A stretch of DNA of 64,000 bases from JAHDHW01 sp963793295 (lineage in GTDB: Bacteria; Bacteroidota; Bacteroidia; Chitinophagales; Saprospiraceae): positions 58,236 to 122,235 of the forward strand of contig CAWBZX010000002.1 in assembly GCA_963793295.1 (NCBI GenBank). The letters run 5' to 3'. Numbering within the stretch: the stretch's first letter is position 1; each line of letters opens with the position of its first letter. The notes beneath the pieces were generated by a model that searched no databases, had not been told where the DNA came from, and saw only the letters and a list, made by a program, of their open reading frames with translations. The position numbers and the translations under genes were made by a program. Of this stretch, positions 8,641 to 18,095 are shown piece by piece.

Positions 8641-11600
8641 TTATTTCAAAACAACCAATTTTCTAACACCAACCTGCTTTTCATTACTGACGACAAGATG
8701 GTAAGTTCCACCTGGTAAATGCATCAAATCAATAGTTTTATCCATTTCTAAAGAAGAAGACCGGAGATCATCAAAATAAACTAATTTGCCTATAGCATCA
8801 AATACTTTGAAGTTAAGATCAGAGACCGTTTTTTGTTTTATCGAAATAATGAAATTACCATTACCCGGATTCGGGTATACATTCAAATATAGATCAAAAT
8901 CTAAATCATTGATTCCCGAAACATCAATAAAAATAGTTGTGGTGGTTTCACATCCATTCGCATCCTGAACATAAAAAGTATATTCTTCATTTTCCAAATT
9001 AGCAAATAGATTATCGGGTCCAAAACTTACACCGTCAATACTGTAAAGGTATGGAGCTGTTCCTCCTGAAACATTGAGCGTTACATTATTGGTTTCATCA
9101 ACTGCTTCGAGCGTCAATACCTCAGGATTAATGATTTCAATAGCGTTGGAGCTAACCGTAAATCCACCCGCATCAATTATGGTAATGGTATAAACTCCTG
9201 CCCCCAAGCCAGTAAATGTGTTTTCGTCCTGGAAGTTAATGCCATCAATACTGTATTGATAAGGAGACACTCCACCTGTAACCTCGGCAGTGATAGTTCC
9301 ATCATTAAAATCATGACAAGAAATATTTTGATGAGTGGTTGTAATACTTAATGCATCAACATCAACAATGGTGCTTATCATTATTTCACAACCGTTGGCA
9401 TCCATAATGGTAATGGTATAATTTCCATTCAGATTCTCTGTAAAAATATTACTGATTTGGAAAGGCCCTCCAGACAAACTGTACAATAAAGTTCCTGTTC
9501 CACCACTTGCATTTACAATGATATCATATCCATTGACTGAGGAAGATGCCATAATTTCAGGTGGATTGTTGATTATTATTTCGTTTGTTTCTGAGATAAA
9601 TCCATTTCCATCCATTACAGTGACCGTATAATTTCCGGCTCCCAATCCACTAAAAATATTGCTACTTTGAAAGGGTCCGCCGTTTAAACTATAGGTGAAA
9701 TCTGGTGTTCCGCCTGCTACTTGAACTTCGATTACTCCATTAAAAGAATCGGTACAATCCAATTCATTGGTTAAAGTTGCTGTCACCACCATAGTATTTA
9801 CTAAAATAGTTACCTCCGTTTCAGTAATACAACCGTTGGCATCCATTACATAAACGATATATTCCCCATTGGCCAAGTCATTGAAAATATTACTACTCTG
9901 GTAATCGATACCATCAATACTGTACATTAAACCGCCCGTTCCGCCACTTGCATTTATGGTAATATCATTATCTGAAACATCAACGGAAACTATCATTTCC
10001 GGTGGATTGATAATTATTATTTCGTTCGTTTCAGCAGTAAATCCATTTCCGTCCATTACAGTAACCGTGTAAGTTCCAGCTTCTAAGCCACTAAAAACAT
10101 TGCTATTTTGAAATGGACCGCCATTTAAGCTGTAGGTAAAATCAGGGGTTCCGCCTTCAACGGCTACTTCGATGGAAGCATCATTTTCATTATAACAATT
10201 AAGATCATTCATCAAAGTTGCAGATACAACCAGGTTATTCACTAAAATAGTTGCTTCCGTTTCAGCTATACAACCGTTTTCATCCATCACATAAACAGTA
10301 TAATTGCCATTAGCTAAGTCGTTGAAAATATTACTGCTTTGATATTCGACACCATCAATACTGTAAGTCAAGTTACCTGTTCCGCCGCTTGCATTTATGG
10401 TAATATCATCACCCGATACATCTGCTGAAATGGTCAATTCTGATGGATTATTGATTATTATTTCATTCGTTTCAGCAGTAAAACCATCATTGTCTATGAC
10501 CGTTACAGTGTAGGAACCGGCCCCTAAACCAGTAAAAATATTGCTGCTTTGGAAGGGTCCCCCATTTAAACTATAGGTATAATCCGGTGTCCCGCCACCT
10601 ACCGTAACCTCGATTGTAGCGTTCATGTCATTATAGCAATCTAGATCGTCAACCAACGTAGCCATAACGATCATTGTATTAACTGCCACAATAACATTTG
10701 TTTGCTCAATACACCCATTTTCGTCCATCGCATAAACGGTATAAATACCATTGCTCAAATCATTGAAAACATTTTCGGATTGATAATCAATCCCATTGAT
10801 ACTATACATCAATACACCAGTTCCTCCACTGGCAGTCACTGTGATGTCATCATCCACAACATCTGCACTAACAAGTAACTCTTCGGGGTTATTAATTATA
10901 ATTTCATTTGTTGTTATAATGAAATCATTGGCATCTTTTACAGTAAAAGTATAAGCTCCCGGAGCAAGGTCGCTAAAGATGTTTTCAGATTGAAAAATAA
11001 TACCATCCAAACTGTACTCAAAAGGCTGAGTTCCTCCATTGGCAGTTATAGAAACCTGTCCATCATTGGCGTTATAACAATCAATATCGTTATCCAAATT
11101 AGCCGAAGCTGACAGATCATTTTCAATGATATTAATGTTAAAAGTACTTCCGTGTAACCAGCCATTTTCATTGTTTACAACATCGAAATCGAAAGAATCT
11201 GAAAGGGTATCGCTGCCATCATGTGTATAAGAAAACAGATTGTTATTGATGTCTTCCTGTGTAAATTGATCTCCCAAGTCCATAGCTGTGGGCAATCCGC
11301 CAATTTCAAGAAAGAGGGTTCCATTATCTGGAAGTGAGATTAATGTATAAATAATCTGATCAGCGGTATTGGACGGGCTATTGGCTTCTAAATAAACATT
11401 TGTAATCAGTTCGTTGGTCCCTTGAGGAACAGTTAATTCCAAATTAGTCAATAAATTTGGCGCCGATGGTAAAATTACTGAGCTACACAACTCAATACTC
11501 CAAAAACTAATCTCGCCACCATCTTGTGGAAAAACGTCATGAACCGTAAGTGTCCATATTCCTGAACTGCTTTCTCCATTTAAATCGGACAGCGGCGTTA

Positions 11601-14526
11601 TGGGTTGAAAATCTCCGGAAATTGCTGGAATTTCAGGTTCACAAGTATTTTCAAAATCAAAAGCTGAATTTGGTGCATCATCGTCAAAATTGGCTAAAAC
11701 ATCATCTCCGCTGCATCCAAAATTGCTATCCGGAACTCCAGGTTGATCAAACAGCAAAATATTATTTCCTGAAGGTGCCGATAACTCGGCTATCAAATCT
11801 CCCAACCAGGTATGTTGGACAAATAAACTCACATTCACATCCTCAAGTACAAAGTCATCTCCCACTTCCAAAGTTGAAGTGACCGTAATCGCATCATTTG
11901 GAGGGATATTCACAGGCACATCTGTACTTTCATAAGTGATGCAGGCTGATTGTGTGGTTTGAAAAGCAAAAGTTTCAGAAAAATCACCTTCTCCACAGAT
12001 GTTGAATCCTCTAACTCTCCAATAATATACGGTGAGCTCCTCTAAATTCTGCGGTTGATAAGAATTGCCAGGAACAGATGAAGATTCTATTATCGAACTT
12101 CCAAAAGCCGGACTGGTTGCTATTTCAATAAAATAATTTAAAGCAGAGGCATTGGGCGTCCATTCCAGTAGTGTAGATAATTCAACTCCTGTAGCACCAT
12201 CTGCTGGTGAACTTAAAACAGTAACATCGGGTATACCATCAGTAAGGGTCATTTCAATATCTAATGATAAACTGATTGTGTTGGATTCAGCATTTATAGT
12301 TAAAAAGTATGTTCCTGAAGCGACCTCAGATAAATTACCTATTGTCAACTGAACATTGGCTGGAGGTGTCACTGGATTATTATCAAAAGTCGCGGTAGCG
12401 GCTCCAGGCAGTCCTATTACGGTTAAAGTAACCGCTTCATCAAATCCCAAAATAGAAGTTAAATCAATATTGTAAACCAAATCTTCCGTATTACAAGCTG
12501 ATTGAGAAACCGGTGATACATCCATTATAAAAGTTGGGGCAGCCGGCAGTTCAATTTCAAAATTTTGGTCAGAAATATCAAAAAAGATGTTATCGGAACA
12601 GACCACTTTGACCCTTGCGGTGGTAGTTGGTACATTGGGAACTATAATACCATAATTTCCTGTATTCGGAACTCCTGTTGCTAGAGTAAAATTATAAGTA
12701 AAACCACCATCAACCGATAATAATATATCTACATTTGAACAACTAACTGGCGCTACATCTGTATTGGCCACATCCCAAATCACCGTCTCTGAAGCACCAA
12801 CAAACCAAGTTAAATTCGTATTTGGATTCATTACTAAAAATGGTCCGGCATTACTATGAAAACTTAAATCTACATCTACTTCATCTCTGCATCCTGCGGC
12901 CGCGAAATTATCACGAACAGTACATCTAAATGACATATCACGACTAACAGAAGGAATCACCTCCCAGGTAGGTGTAGTATTATTTATAATTGCATTCAAA
13001 TTAGGAAAATATCGCGTTGGAGATTCCACAGAACTATTTGAACGAAATGCCGGTCCGCCAGTATTAGTAGATAAAGGTGGCATAGTTGCTACCTCATTGT
13101 CCATTTGCTCCCAGTTATAAGTGAGTATATCATCGTCAGGATCAGAACCAATACACGCCAGAGCAAAAGGTGTGGAAACCGGCAAATTATAAAAGGTTGA
13201 AGCTACGCTCGCCGTAGGGGCAGCATTACCTGTGTTAGTCTCAACAGGACAGCCGCTACTGTTCCCATTTTCTATGTTATTGGTGATTTCTTGAATACTA
13301 ATTGCATGAAAATGATCGTCGCTATTGTTTTGAACATTCGGTGCACAAATTCCTGCGTAGCCCATGATCGTAGAAGCACTTCCGGGCTCCATTGCTGTGG
13401 CATTGTTGCGATTGCAGGAATTGTTTTGGGTATGATTGGCGCCAAATTGATGCCCCATTTCATGAGCAACATAATCTATATAAAATGGATCTCCAACAGG
13501 GGAAGGCAATCCTGTAACCCCTCGCGCTTTACTTCCCGTACATGGTACCGCTAACTGAGCAATCCCACCGCCACCGGTACTGAAGACATGACCAATGTCA
13601 TAATTTGCGGAGCCAATAACATTATCACAAGTCGTTTGGTTTTCATTCAACATGGTTCCACCACTGTTATTGGTATATGGATCCGTAGCACCATTTAAAT
13701 AAATCAAATCATCGTTGTTCGGCACCAATTCCATGGTTACTGTAACGTCATTTTCATAAACACCATTAACGCGGGTCATCGCAATCACAAATTCAGCCAT
13801 TACATCCATAACGGTTCCTCCATGAAAAGTGGCGTATTCGCCTGTACAGGCAAGTGCAAGCCGATAGGTCCGCAATTGGCAGTCCCCCGCTAAAAATGAT
13901 GGAGATTGATTATTTGAAATGCCATCAATTTCTTGGGGTTTAATTTTTTTTATAAAATCATCTTGCGGCGTTTCAACGCCACATGAAAACGAGTTTGATT
14001 GATCAGATATGAAATTCTTTTTATAATAACAAACGTAATGATTGGTATCATTTTTAAAATAAGGATCAATGTAAACCGTGCTGTGCTTAGCAGAAACCAC
14101 CATCGCATTGAAGCCTTTATGGGTAATACTAAATCTTAAATAGGCTGTTGGATCATCAACCCCTTTACCAGCAAAAGATTGCATATTTGGATACTTCACC
14201 TGAAGATCAGGATGCATTACCGGAGCCCTTACCACTTCAAATCGCTGAAAAGTTCCGTCAGGAAAAGGTAAGATCAACACTTTTTTCTCCAACTGGGCTG
14301 CTGTACTAAACCGCATCGGGGCTTTTTCTAATAGAGATTGAATCTTTTCCAGGTCAAGGCTGACCGTTTGGTACTTTGATGGAATGATATAGCGTTGCGC
14401 ATCTTTTTTGGTGATGCTTGTTTCTTCTATATTTGACCATGGATTACTTTTCTGAGCAAAAAGTCCCACTATAAAACAGGAAAACAGAACAGACAAAAAT
14501 AACTTTTTGGTTATTATCTTTTTCAT
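8641..14526 (-). CDS. secreted reprolysin-like metallopeptidase with SprB repeats and T9SS sorting domain
   Basis: Cell-surface or secreted protease of 1961 residues. The start at 14526 gives a clean signal peptide (MKKIITKKLFLSVLFSCFIVGLFAQ); an upstream in-frame ATG adds ten non-signal residues. The M12B-type zinc site is H355EMGHQFGANH. After it come fibronectin-III-like and Ig-like domains, a proprotein-convertase P-like domain (YESTDVPVNIPPNDAITV to SFWSIELCSS), a cadherin-like region, and ten SprB-type repeats in five alternating A/B pairs. A type A T9SS sorting domain (LNVYPNPGNGNFIIS ... VRKLVVLK) closes the chain. Export therefore runs through Sec and then T9SS. SprB repeats are known from a gliding adhesin, so adhesion plus proteolysis is the likely role. 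Confidence 0.9.
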   Translation of the reverse strand: MKKIITKKLFLSVLFSCFIVGLFAQKSNPWSNIEETSITKKDAQRYIIPSKYQTVSLDLEKIQSLLEKAPMRFSTAAQLEKKVLILPFPDGTFQRFEVVRAPVMHPDLQVKYPNMQSFAGKGVDDPTAYLRFSITHKGFNAMVVSAKHSTVYIDPYFKNDTNHYVCYYKKNFISDQSNSFSCGVETPQDDFIKKIKPQEIDGISNNQSPSFLAGDCQLRTYRLALACTGEYATFHGGTVMDVMAEFVIAMTRVNGVYENDVTVTMELVPNNDDLIYLNGATDPYTNNSGGTMLNENQTTCDNVIGSANYDIGHVFSTGGGGIAQLAVPCTGSKARGVTGLPSPVGDPFYIDYVAHEMGHQFGANHTQNNSCNRNNATAMEPGSASTIMGYAGICAPNVQNNSDDHFHAISIQEITNNIENGNSSGCPVETNTGNAAPTASVASTFYNLPVSTPFALACIGSDPDDDILTYNWEQMDNEVATMPPLSTNTGGPAFRSNSSVESPTRYFPNLNAIINNTTPTWEVIPSVSRDMSFRCTVRDNFAAAGCRDEVDVDLSFHSNAGPFLVMNPNTNLTWFVGASETVIWDVANTDVAPVSCSNVDILLSVDGGFTYNFTLATGVPNTGNYGIIVPNVPTTTARVKVVCSDNIFFDISDQNFEIELPAAPTFIMDVSPVSQSACNTEDLVYNIDLTSILGFDEAVTLTVIGLPGAATATFDNNPVTPPANVQLTIGNLSEVASGTYFLTINAESNTISLSLDIEMTLTDGIPDVTVLSSPADGATGVELSTLLEWTPNASALNYFIEIATSPAFGSSIIESSSVPGNSYQPQNLEELTVYYWRVRGFNICGEGDFSETFAFQTTQSACITYESTDVPVNIPPNDAITVTSTLEVGDDFVLEDVNVSLFVQHTWLGDLIAELSAPSGNNILLFDQPGVPDSNFGCSGDDVLANFDDDAPNSAFDFENTCEPEIPAISGDFQPITPLSDLNGESSSGIWTLTVHDVFPQDGGEISFWSIELCSSVILPSAPNLLTNLELTVPQGTNELITNVYLEANSPSNTADQIIYTLISLPDNGTLFLEIGGLPTAMDLGDQFTQEDINNNLFSYTHDGSDTLSDSFDFDVVNNENGWLHGSTFNINIIENDLSASANLDNDIDCYNANDGQVSITANGGTQPFEYSLDGIIFQSENIFSDLAPGAYTFTVKDANDFIITTNEIIINNPEELLVSADVVDDDITVTASGGTGVLMYSINGIDYQSENVFNDLSNGIYTVYAMDENGCIEQTNVIVAVNTMIVMATLVDDLDCYNDMNATIEVTVGGGTPDYTYSLNGGPFQSSNIFTGLGAGSYTVTVIDNDGFTAETNEIIINNPSELTISADVSGDDITINASGGTGNLTYSIDGVEYQSSNIFNDLANGNYTVYVMDENGCIAETEATILVNNLVVSATLMNDLNCYNENDASIEVAVEGGTPDFTYSLNGGPFQNSNVFSGLEAGTYTVTVMDGNGFTAETNEIIIINPPEMIVSVDVSDNDITINASGGTGGLMYSIDGIDYQSSNIFNDLANGEYIVYVMDANGCITETEVTILVNTMVVTATLTNELDCTDSFNGVIEVQVAGGTPDFTYSLNGGPFQSSNIFSGLGAGNYTVTVMDGNGFISETNEIIINNPPEIMASSSVNGYDIIVNASGGTGTLLYSLSGGPFQISNIFTENLNGNYTITIMDANGCEIMISTIVDVDALSITTTHQNISCHDFNDGTITAEVTGGVSPYQYSIDGINFQDENTFTGLGAGVYTITIIDAGGFTVSSNAIEIINPEVLTLEAVDETNNVTLNVSGGTAPYLYSIDGVSFGPDNLFANLENEEYTFYVQDANGCETTTTIFIDVSGINDLDFDLYLNVYPNPGNGNFIISIKQKTVSDLNFKVFDAIGKLVYFDDLRSSSLEMDKTIDLMHLPGGTYHLVVSNEKQVGVRKLVVLK
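8915..11120 (-). repeat. five tandem A/B pairs of SprB-like repeats in the metallopeptidase gene
   Basis: Two repeat types of about 80 and 67 residues alternate five times. Type A carries DLxCYN ... GGTPDFTYSLNGGPFQSSNIF ... NEIIINNP. Type B carries DITINASGGTGxLxYSIDGxxYQSSNIF ... MDENGC. The middle pairs are most alike, the outer ones more diverged, as after stepwise duplication from the centre. Each pair is about 440 bp. Confidence 0.8.
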
Positions 14527-14902
14527 CGATAAATAGTTAGTTAGATTAAAAGGCAAAATAATTTAAGGCTTTCATCCCAAAGATTTAAATACTCATGGGG
14601 TTTTTGGCAGGATGTGAGTCTATTTTATGTAACGAATATTAAACCAAATCACGTTTTATCCAAAAAGAAAGTTCCCTAGTTTATAAAATGTCGTTAGTTA
14701 GAACTTTTTCATTGAAAAATGTGGTAGAAACTACAATTTTGGAGAACAAAATCATAAAAATAATTGCTATTTCTATTCTAGTTTAAATTTGTATTTATAA
14801 ACTGTTTTGAAAACATTTTTATTTCGCCTTTTACTCTTTTAAACTAGACCAAAACCTCCAAAAGTTAAATTATTTAGAAAATAAAAACTTCTTTTAAGGA
14901 AA
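14527..14902. other. 376-bp intergenic stretch without a gene
   Basis: AT-rich DNA between two minus-strand genes. I see no supportable reading frame. It holds a perfect 11-bp inverted repeat, TCTAGTTTAAA at 14777-14787 and TTTAAACTAGA at 14838-14848, 50 bp apart, whose role is unclear. Confidence 0.5.
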
Positions 14903-15991
14903 TTAAAATGCATATCCTATTCGAAAATCAATAAAGTCAGCAATATGACGGTGCACCTTGAGGTTGATACCAGCAGTGAGATTTCTACCTATACGATATG
15001 CAAGTCCCCACCGATGGTATATATCGTCACTTGGTGAATAATGATTATAAACGTATACTCCAATCTGCTGACTGAAAAGAAATTTGCCTAGTATAAATTC
15101 ATTTCCCACGGCAAATGACCATTTAATATGGCTTTCATCAATTCCGGCCAGTTCCATATCATAACTTGCAAAATTGTCTGCAATAATTTCAGTTCCTCCA
15201 GTCAATGCGTTGATCCGGCTTACCTGACGACTGTATTTCAATTCAATGCCCGGGCTAAACATATACAGTTTGCTGACCGGCTCCTTAAAAGCCATAAAAA
15301 AGGTGACGTCAAATCTTGATTCGGGTTTTTGTAATTCACGCCAATTATTTTTCACCCGATCTTTGAATTCCGGCCGTTTAAGGTAATGACCAACGCCAAT
15401 GGCAGCAGTAGGCCAGTTAATACCTTTATTTGGCTCCTTAATTCCTCCATTTGAGAAATGATTATAGACTAATGTTACATCCAGATACCATTTCGGTTTG
15501 ATTCGAAAATGCACTGAACCACCCAATTGGAGCGGAAAGGCAATAAAAGTGCTGTAACTTAAATTATCCGGATTGTTTTCAGGATGGTAAGGTTTGGTTT
15601 GATAGGAAAGGCCGAAAGCGGCACGAATGGAAAAACTTATGGCATTACGAGCGCCAAAAACGGGTTCAATATAAAACATACTGGTAATGCCATAACCCAG
15701 TACTTCGCGATTATCATAGTCCCAAAATGAAGTAGCGATGCCAGTTTTGGGATAACAATGGCAGGACTCCCAGGCTTTTTGTGAAATCTTATGCCAGGCA
15801 AAGTCGAACTCCAACCCCGTTGGATAGGAATTGCGAATGGAGCGTAACTCACGACTATGGATAAGCACAAATCCCTGGTGAACTTTCAGTCCAATCTGTT
15901 TTACCACTTTTGTTGAATCTGAATGAGAGCTGGCCCTCAGATTAATTGTAAGCAATACAATCAAAGACAAAAAAGTGAAGTTTTTTTTCAT
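14903..15991 (-). CDS. PagL-like acyloxyacyl hydrolase (lipid A 3-O-deacylase family)
   Basis: Outer membrane beta-barrel protein of 362 residues with a signal peptide (MKKNFTFLSLIVLLTINLRA). PagL enzymes remove the 3-O acyl chain of lipid A with a His-Ser pair. Here the motif is YNHFSNGGIKEPN, giving His178, Ser180 and Asn181, with Glu185 nearby. Alternating aromatic strands and the final RIGYAF fit a barrel, but the protein is twice the length of classical PagL, as is usual for Bacteroidota members. The gene stands alone, divergent from the porin region, with a 396-bp gap upstream. Another barrel protein with a chance motif is possible but less likely. Confidence 0.7.
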   Translation of the reverse strand: MKKNFTFLSLIVLLTINLRASSHSDSTKVVKQIGLKVHQGFVLIHSRELRSIRNSYPTGLEFDFAWHKISQKAWESCHCYPKTGIATSFWDYDNREVLGYGITSMFYIEPVFGARNAISFSIRAAFGLSYQTKPYHPENNPDNLSYSTFIAFPLQLGGSVHFRIKPKWYLDVTLVYNHFSNGGIKEPNKGINWPTAAIGVGHYLKRPEFKDRVKNNWRELQKPESRFDVTFFMAFKEPVSKLYMFSPGIELKYSRQVSRINALTGGTEIIADNFASYDMELAGIDESHIKWSFAVGNEFILGKFLFSQQIGVYVYNHYSPSDDIYHRWGLAYRIGRNLTAGINLKVHRHIADFIDFRIGYAF

Positions 15992-16087
15992 GTCGTTGGC
16001 ATTGATCTTAGAGTAAATTTAAATATCAAACCTGAAACCATATTAAAAAACAACGATCTTTTTTAAGTCTAAATATTATTAAAACAC

Positions 16088-16143
16088 TTAATCTAAAATT
16101 ATCAGAAAATTAACATCGGGTTAACATTAATAAAGGATTTTTG
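16088..16143 (+). promoter_or_regulatory. Pho-box-like array and -7 element of a short untranslated segment
   Basis: TTAAT, TTATC, TTAAC and TTAAC start at 16088, 16099, 16110 and 16121, exactly 11 bp apart. The last begins 15 bp before GATTTTTG (16136-16143), a 7-of-8 match to TAnnTTTG. The geometry equals that of the two other arrays in the window. Transcription should start near 16150 and would meet the terminator at 16208-16264. Confidence 0.55.
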
Positions 16144-16149
16144 TTATTA

Positions 16150-16264
16150 GCAAAAAGTAAGCTTGAATAATCGAAATACTCAAACAATACAGATACTAGC
16201 TAGTTTTAGGGGACAGGATAAATCAACATAGGGACATGATCTGGTTTATTCTTCCCCTTTTTTT
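16150..16264 (+). ncRNA. candidate phosphate-responsive small RNA (about 115 nt)
   Basis: The segment is framed by a -7 element (16136-16143) and an intrinsic terminator (16208-16264). It holds no reading frame with a start codon before the terminator stem. The next gene has its own promoter 90 bp further on, so this is not simply its leader. The 5' end is a guess from -7 spacing. It could also be a leader that reads through into the porin gene, i.e. an attenuator. Confidence 0.35.
16208..16264 (+). terminator. intrinsic terminator upstream of the porin promoter
   Basis: AGGGGA pairs with TCCCCT at the base. After a small bulge GGATAAATC pairs with GGTTTATTC, allowing G-U pairs. Seven T residues follow. 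Confidence 0.65.
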
Positions 16265-16283
16265 ATTGTTTTATTTTAAATCA

Positions 16284-16361
16284 TTAACTTAATTTCTTTC
16301 AAAACTTAATCGTAAGATAACTCAAAGTTCACATTAAATTAACATTGGGGGCATACTTTTG
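16284..16361 (+). promoter_or_regulatory. Pho-box-like array and -7 element of the porin gene
   Basis: Pentamers TTAAT, ATAAC, TTCAC and TTAAC start at 16306, 16317, 16328 and 16339, 11 bp apart, with one more TTAAC in phase at 16284. The last starts 15 bp before TACTTTTG (16354-16361), a perfect TAnnTTTG. The start codon is 27 bp further on. Confidence 0.65.
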
Positions 16362-16388
16362 TCATATTAATAAAAAAATCATGTCCCG

Positions 16389-17606
16389 ATGTCCCTTTTT
16401 AAAAACTTGTACTTACAAGTACTTATGGTACTTGTATTTCTTTGTATGTCCCTCTCTGGTTTTGGCCAGAACAAAAAGATCGAATTCGGAAAAGGTCTTA
16501 ATTATGCCGCTAAGGATACTTCTTTTGCTGTAAAATTCAATTTTCGGTTCCAAAATTTAATGATTGTCAACTACGATGAAGCTAGTGATAAATATACTAC
16601 ACAGTTTTTGGTCCGGCGCTCAAGGTTGAAATTTGGAGGTTTTGTGTTCCACCCAAACCTTGAATACAAAGCTGAAATAGGGCTTACCAACAGAGATATT
16701 AGTGTTAATAGAGAAGATGGAAACGGAAGTGGAGCGTCTAGGCTAATTCTGGATGCCGTTTTAAAGTGGAAATTCACAAAAAACTTGGCACTCTGGTTTG
16801 GTCAGACCAAACTTCCAGGAAACAGAGAACGAGTCATTTCTTCCGGAAGCTTACAATTTGTCGATCGCTCATTGGTGAATAGCCGGTTTAATATCGACCG
16901 TGATGTAGGCATACAATTGAGAGGTAAATTCAAATTGGGGGGAGTTTTAGTTAATCCTTCTTTCGCATTCACTCAAGGTGAAGGCCGTAATATTACTGTT
17001 ATTAATTTAGGAGGCTTCGACTATACTGCTCATGTCGACATTTTACCTTTAGGCAAGTTTAAGAATAAAGGAGATTATTTCGGTGCAGACCTTGAAAGAG
17101 AGCAAACGCCAAAAATCGCTTTTGGTTTTACCTATGATTACAATGATAGGGCGGTACGTCAAGGTGGTCAACTAGGAAATTTTGTCATTGATAGTACTGG
17201 AAACGCAGCAGCAGAAAATTCTTTATCTGCTTTTATGGTAGATATGATATTTAAATACAAAGGGTTTTCGGTCCAATCTGTATATGCAACAAAATCTGCT
17301 GACAAAAATCTCGTAGGCACAACTAATCTGGAAGGCAAGTCTACCAAATTCTTTACCGGATCTGGATTTAATGTACAGGCAGGTTACCTATTTAAGAATA
17401 ATGTAGAGCTCGCATTTAGATACACTACCATCCGAATAGACAATGATTTTTCAGGATTGAAAGATGAAGACGAAATCACAATTGGCTTATCTAAATATCT
17501 TGTAGGGCACAATTTAAAAGTACAAACTGACTTTTCCAGAGTGACCCAACCTAATATTAATGATGCGAAATACCGGTTCAGATTACAAGTGGAAATGCAG
17601 CTTTAA
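16389..17606 (+). CDS. phosphate-selective porin O/P family protein
   Basis: Outer membrane channel of 405 residues. After a signal peptide (MSLFKNLYLQVLMVLVFLCMSLSGFGQ) the mature part starts KIEFGKGLNYAAKD. It then runs through amphipathic strands to a terminal YRFRLQVEMQL with alternating aromatic or hydrophobic residues, as in 16-strand OprP/OprO-type barrels. Motifs SRLKFGGFVFHPNLEYKAEIGLTNRD and WFGQTKLPGNRERVISSGSLQFVDRS are typical of the family. OprP-type porins pass phosphate or polyphosphate. The Pho-box-like array upstream and the Na/Pi cotransporter downstream agree with a phosphate role. ATG 16389 is chosen because the nearby ATG at 16381 lies in another frame without a signal peptide. 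Confidence 0.85.
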   Translation: MSLFKNLYLQVLMVLVFLCMSLSGFGQNKKIEFGKGLNYAAKDTSFAVKFNFRFQNLMIVNYDEASDKYTTQFLVRRSRLKFGGFVFHPNLEYKAEIGLTNRDISVNREDGNGSGASRLILDAVLKWKFTKNLALWFGQTKLPGNRERVISSGSLQFVDRSLVNSRFNIDRDVGIQLRGKFKLGGVLVNPSFAFTQGEGRNITVINLGGFDYTAHVDILPLGKFKNKGDYFGADLEREQTPKIAFGFTYDYNDRAVRQGGQLGNFVIDSTGNAAAENSLSAFMVDMIFKYKGFSVQSVYATKSADKNLVGTTNLEGKSTKFFTGSGFNVQAGYLFKNNVELAFRYTTIRIDNDFSGLKDEDEITIGLSKYLVGHNLKVQTDFSRVTQPNINDAKYRFRLQVEMQL

Positions 17607-17945
17607 AAGCAAACTTTGAAAACATTAAACTTAAAAAATAAAAAGATGAAAAAGATTCCTGTTGTTGGGAGTTTTAGGGTAGGCCACTTCCTGCCATCAC
17701 TGTAAGATTTAATTACGTTTATTCATTTATGACGGAAGAAAATCAGGTTCATATTGCACAAATGAGATTTCAAGCAGTTTTCTAAATAGAAATTTTTATT
17801 TATTCAATTGAAAAAATAGTTTCCTTTCAAAAGTAGAAAGGGATAAATTATAAACGATCTGTTTTCAGTTAAATTGATAAACTAGAAACTGGTATTCAAT
17901 TTGCCTGACCACTACAGAACAATAATTTTATCCTCCTAAAAATTA
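17607..17945 (+). other. intergenic stretch with possible gene remnants
   Basis: No full gene lies between the porin and the cotransporter promoter. Two short frames may be debris. One at 17646-17705 encodes 19 residues starting MKKIPVVGSF. The other, at 17729-17785, encodes 18 residues ending QMRFQAVF, which recalls the start of PAS domains in sensor kinases. Both are too short to assign. Confidence 0.3.
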
Positions 17946-17975
17946 TTGTTTCTATCTTAGAACATTTTAACTTTG
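17946..17975 (+). promoter_or_regulatory. housekeeping-type promoter of the Na/Pi cotransporter gene
   Basis: TTG at 17946-17948, 19 bp of spacer, then TAACTTTG at 17968-17975: a full match to the Bacteroidota primary-sigma consensus. No 11-bp pentamer array is evident. It would give a leader of about 115 nt before GTG 18096. Confidence 0.6.
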
Positions 17976-18095
17976 AAAAACCCTAAAATGCTAAATAAAA
18001 TTACTTCAACGTCTTTTTATTTAAGCTATCTGAAAAACATTATCTAATAATTAATTCTATCTAAATTAGAAAGAATTAATAAAAACTTTAAACAA

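Noticed and set aside
11550..11882. Plus-strand frame of 110 residues inside the giant protease gene
   Set aside because: Antisense shadow of a strongly supported minus-strand gene, low-complexity and without motifs.
16345..16533. Alternative frame over the start of the porin gene
   Set aside because: No signal peptide or family motif; the porin frame from 16389 is clearly the coding one.
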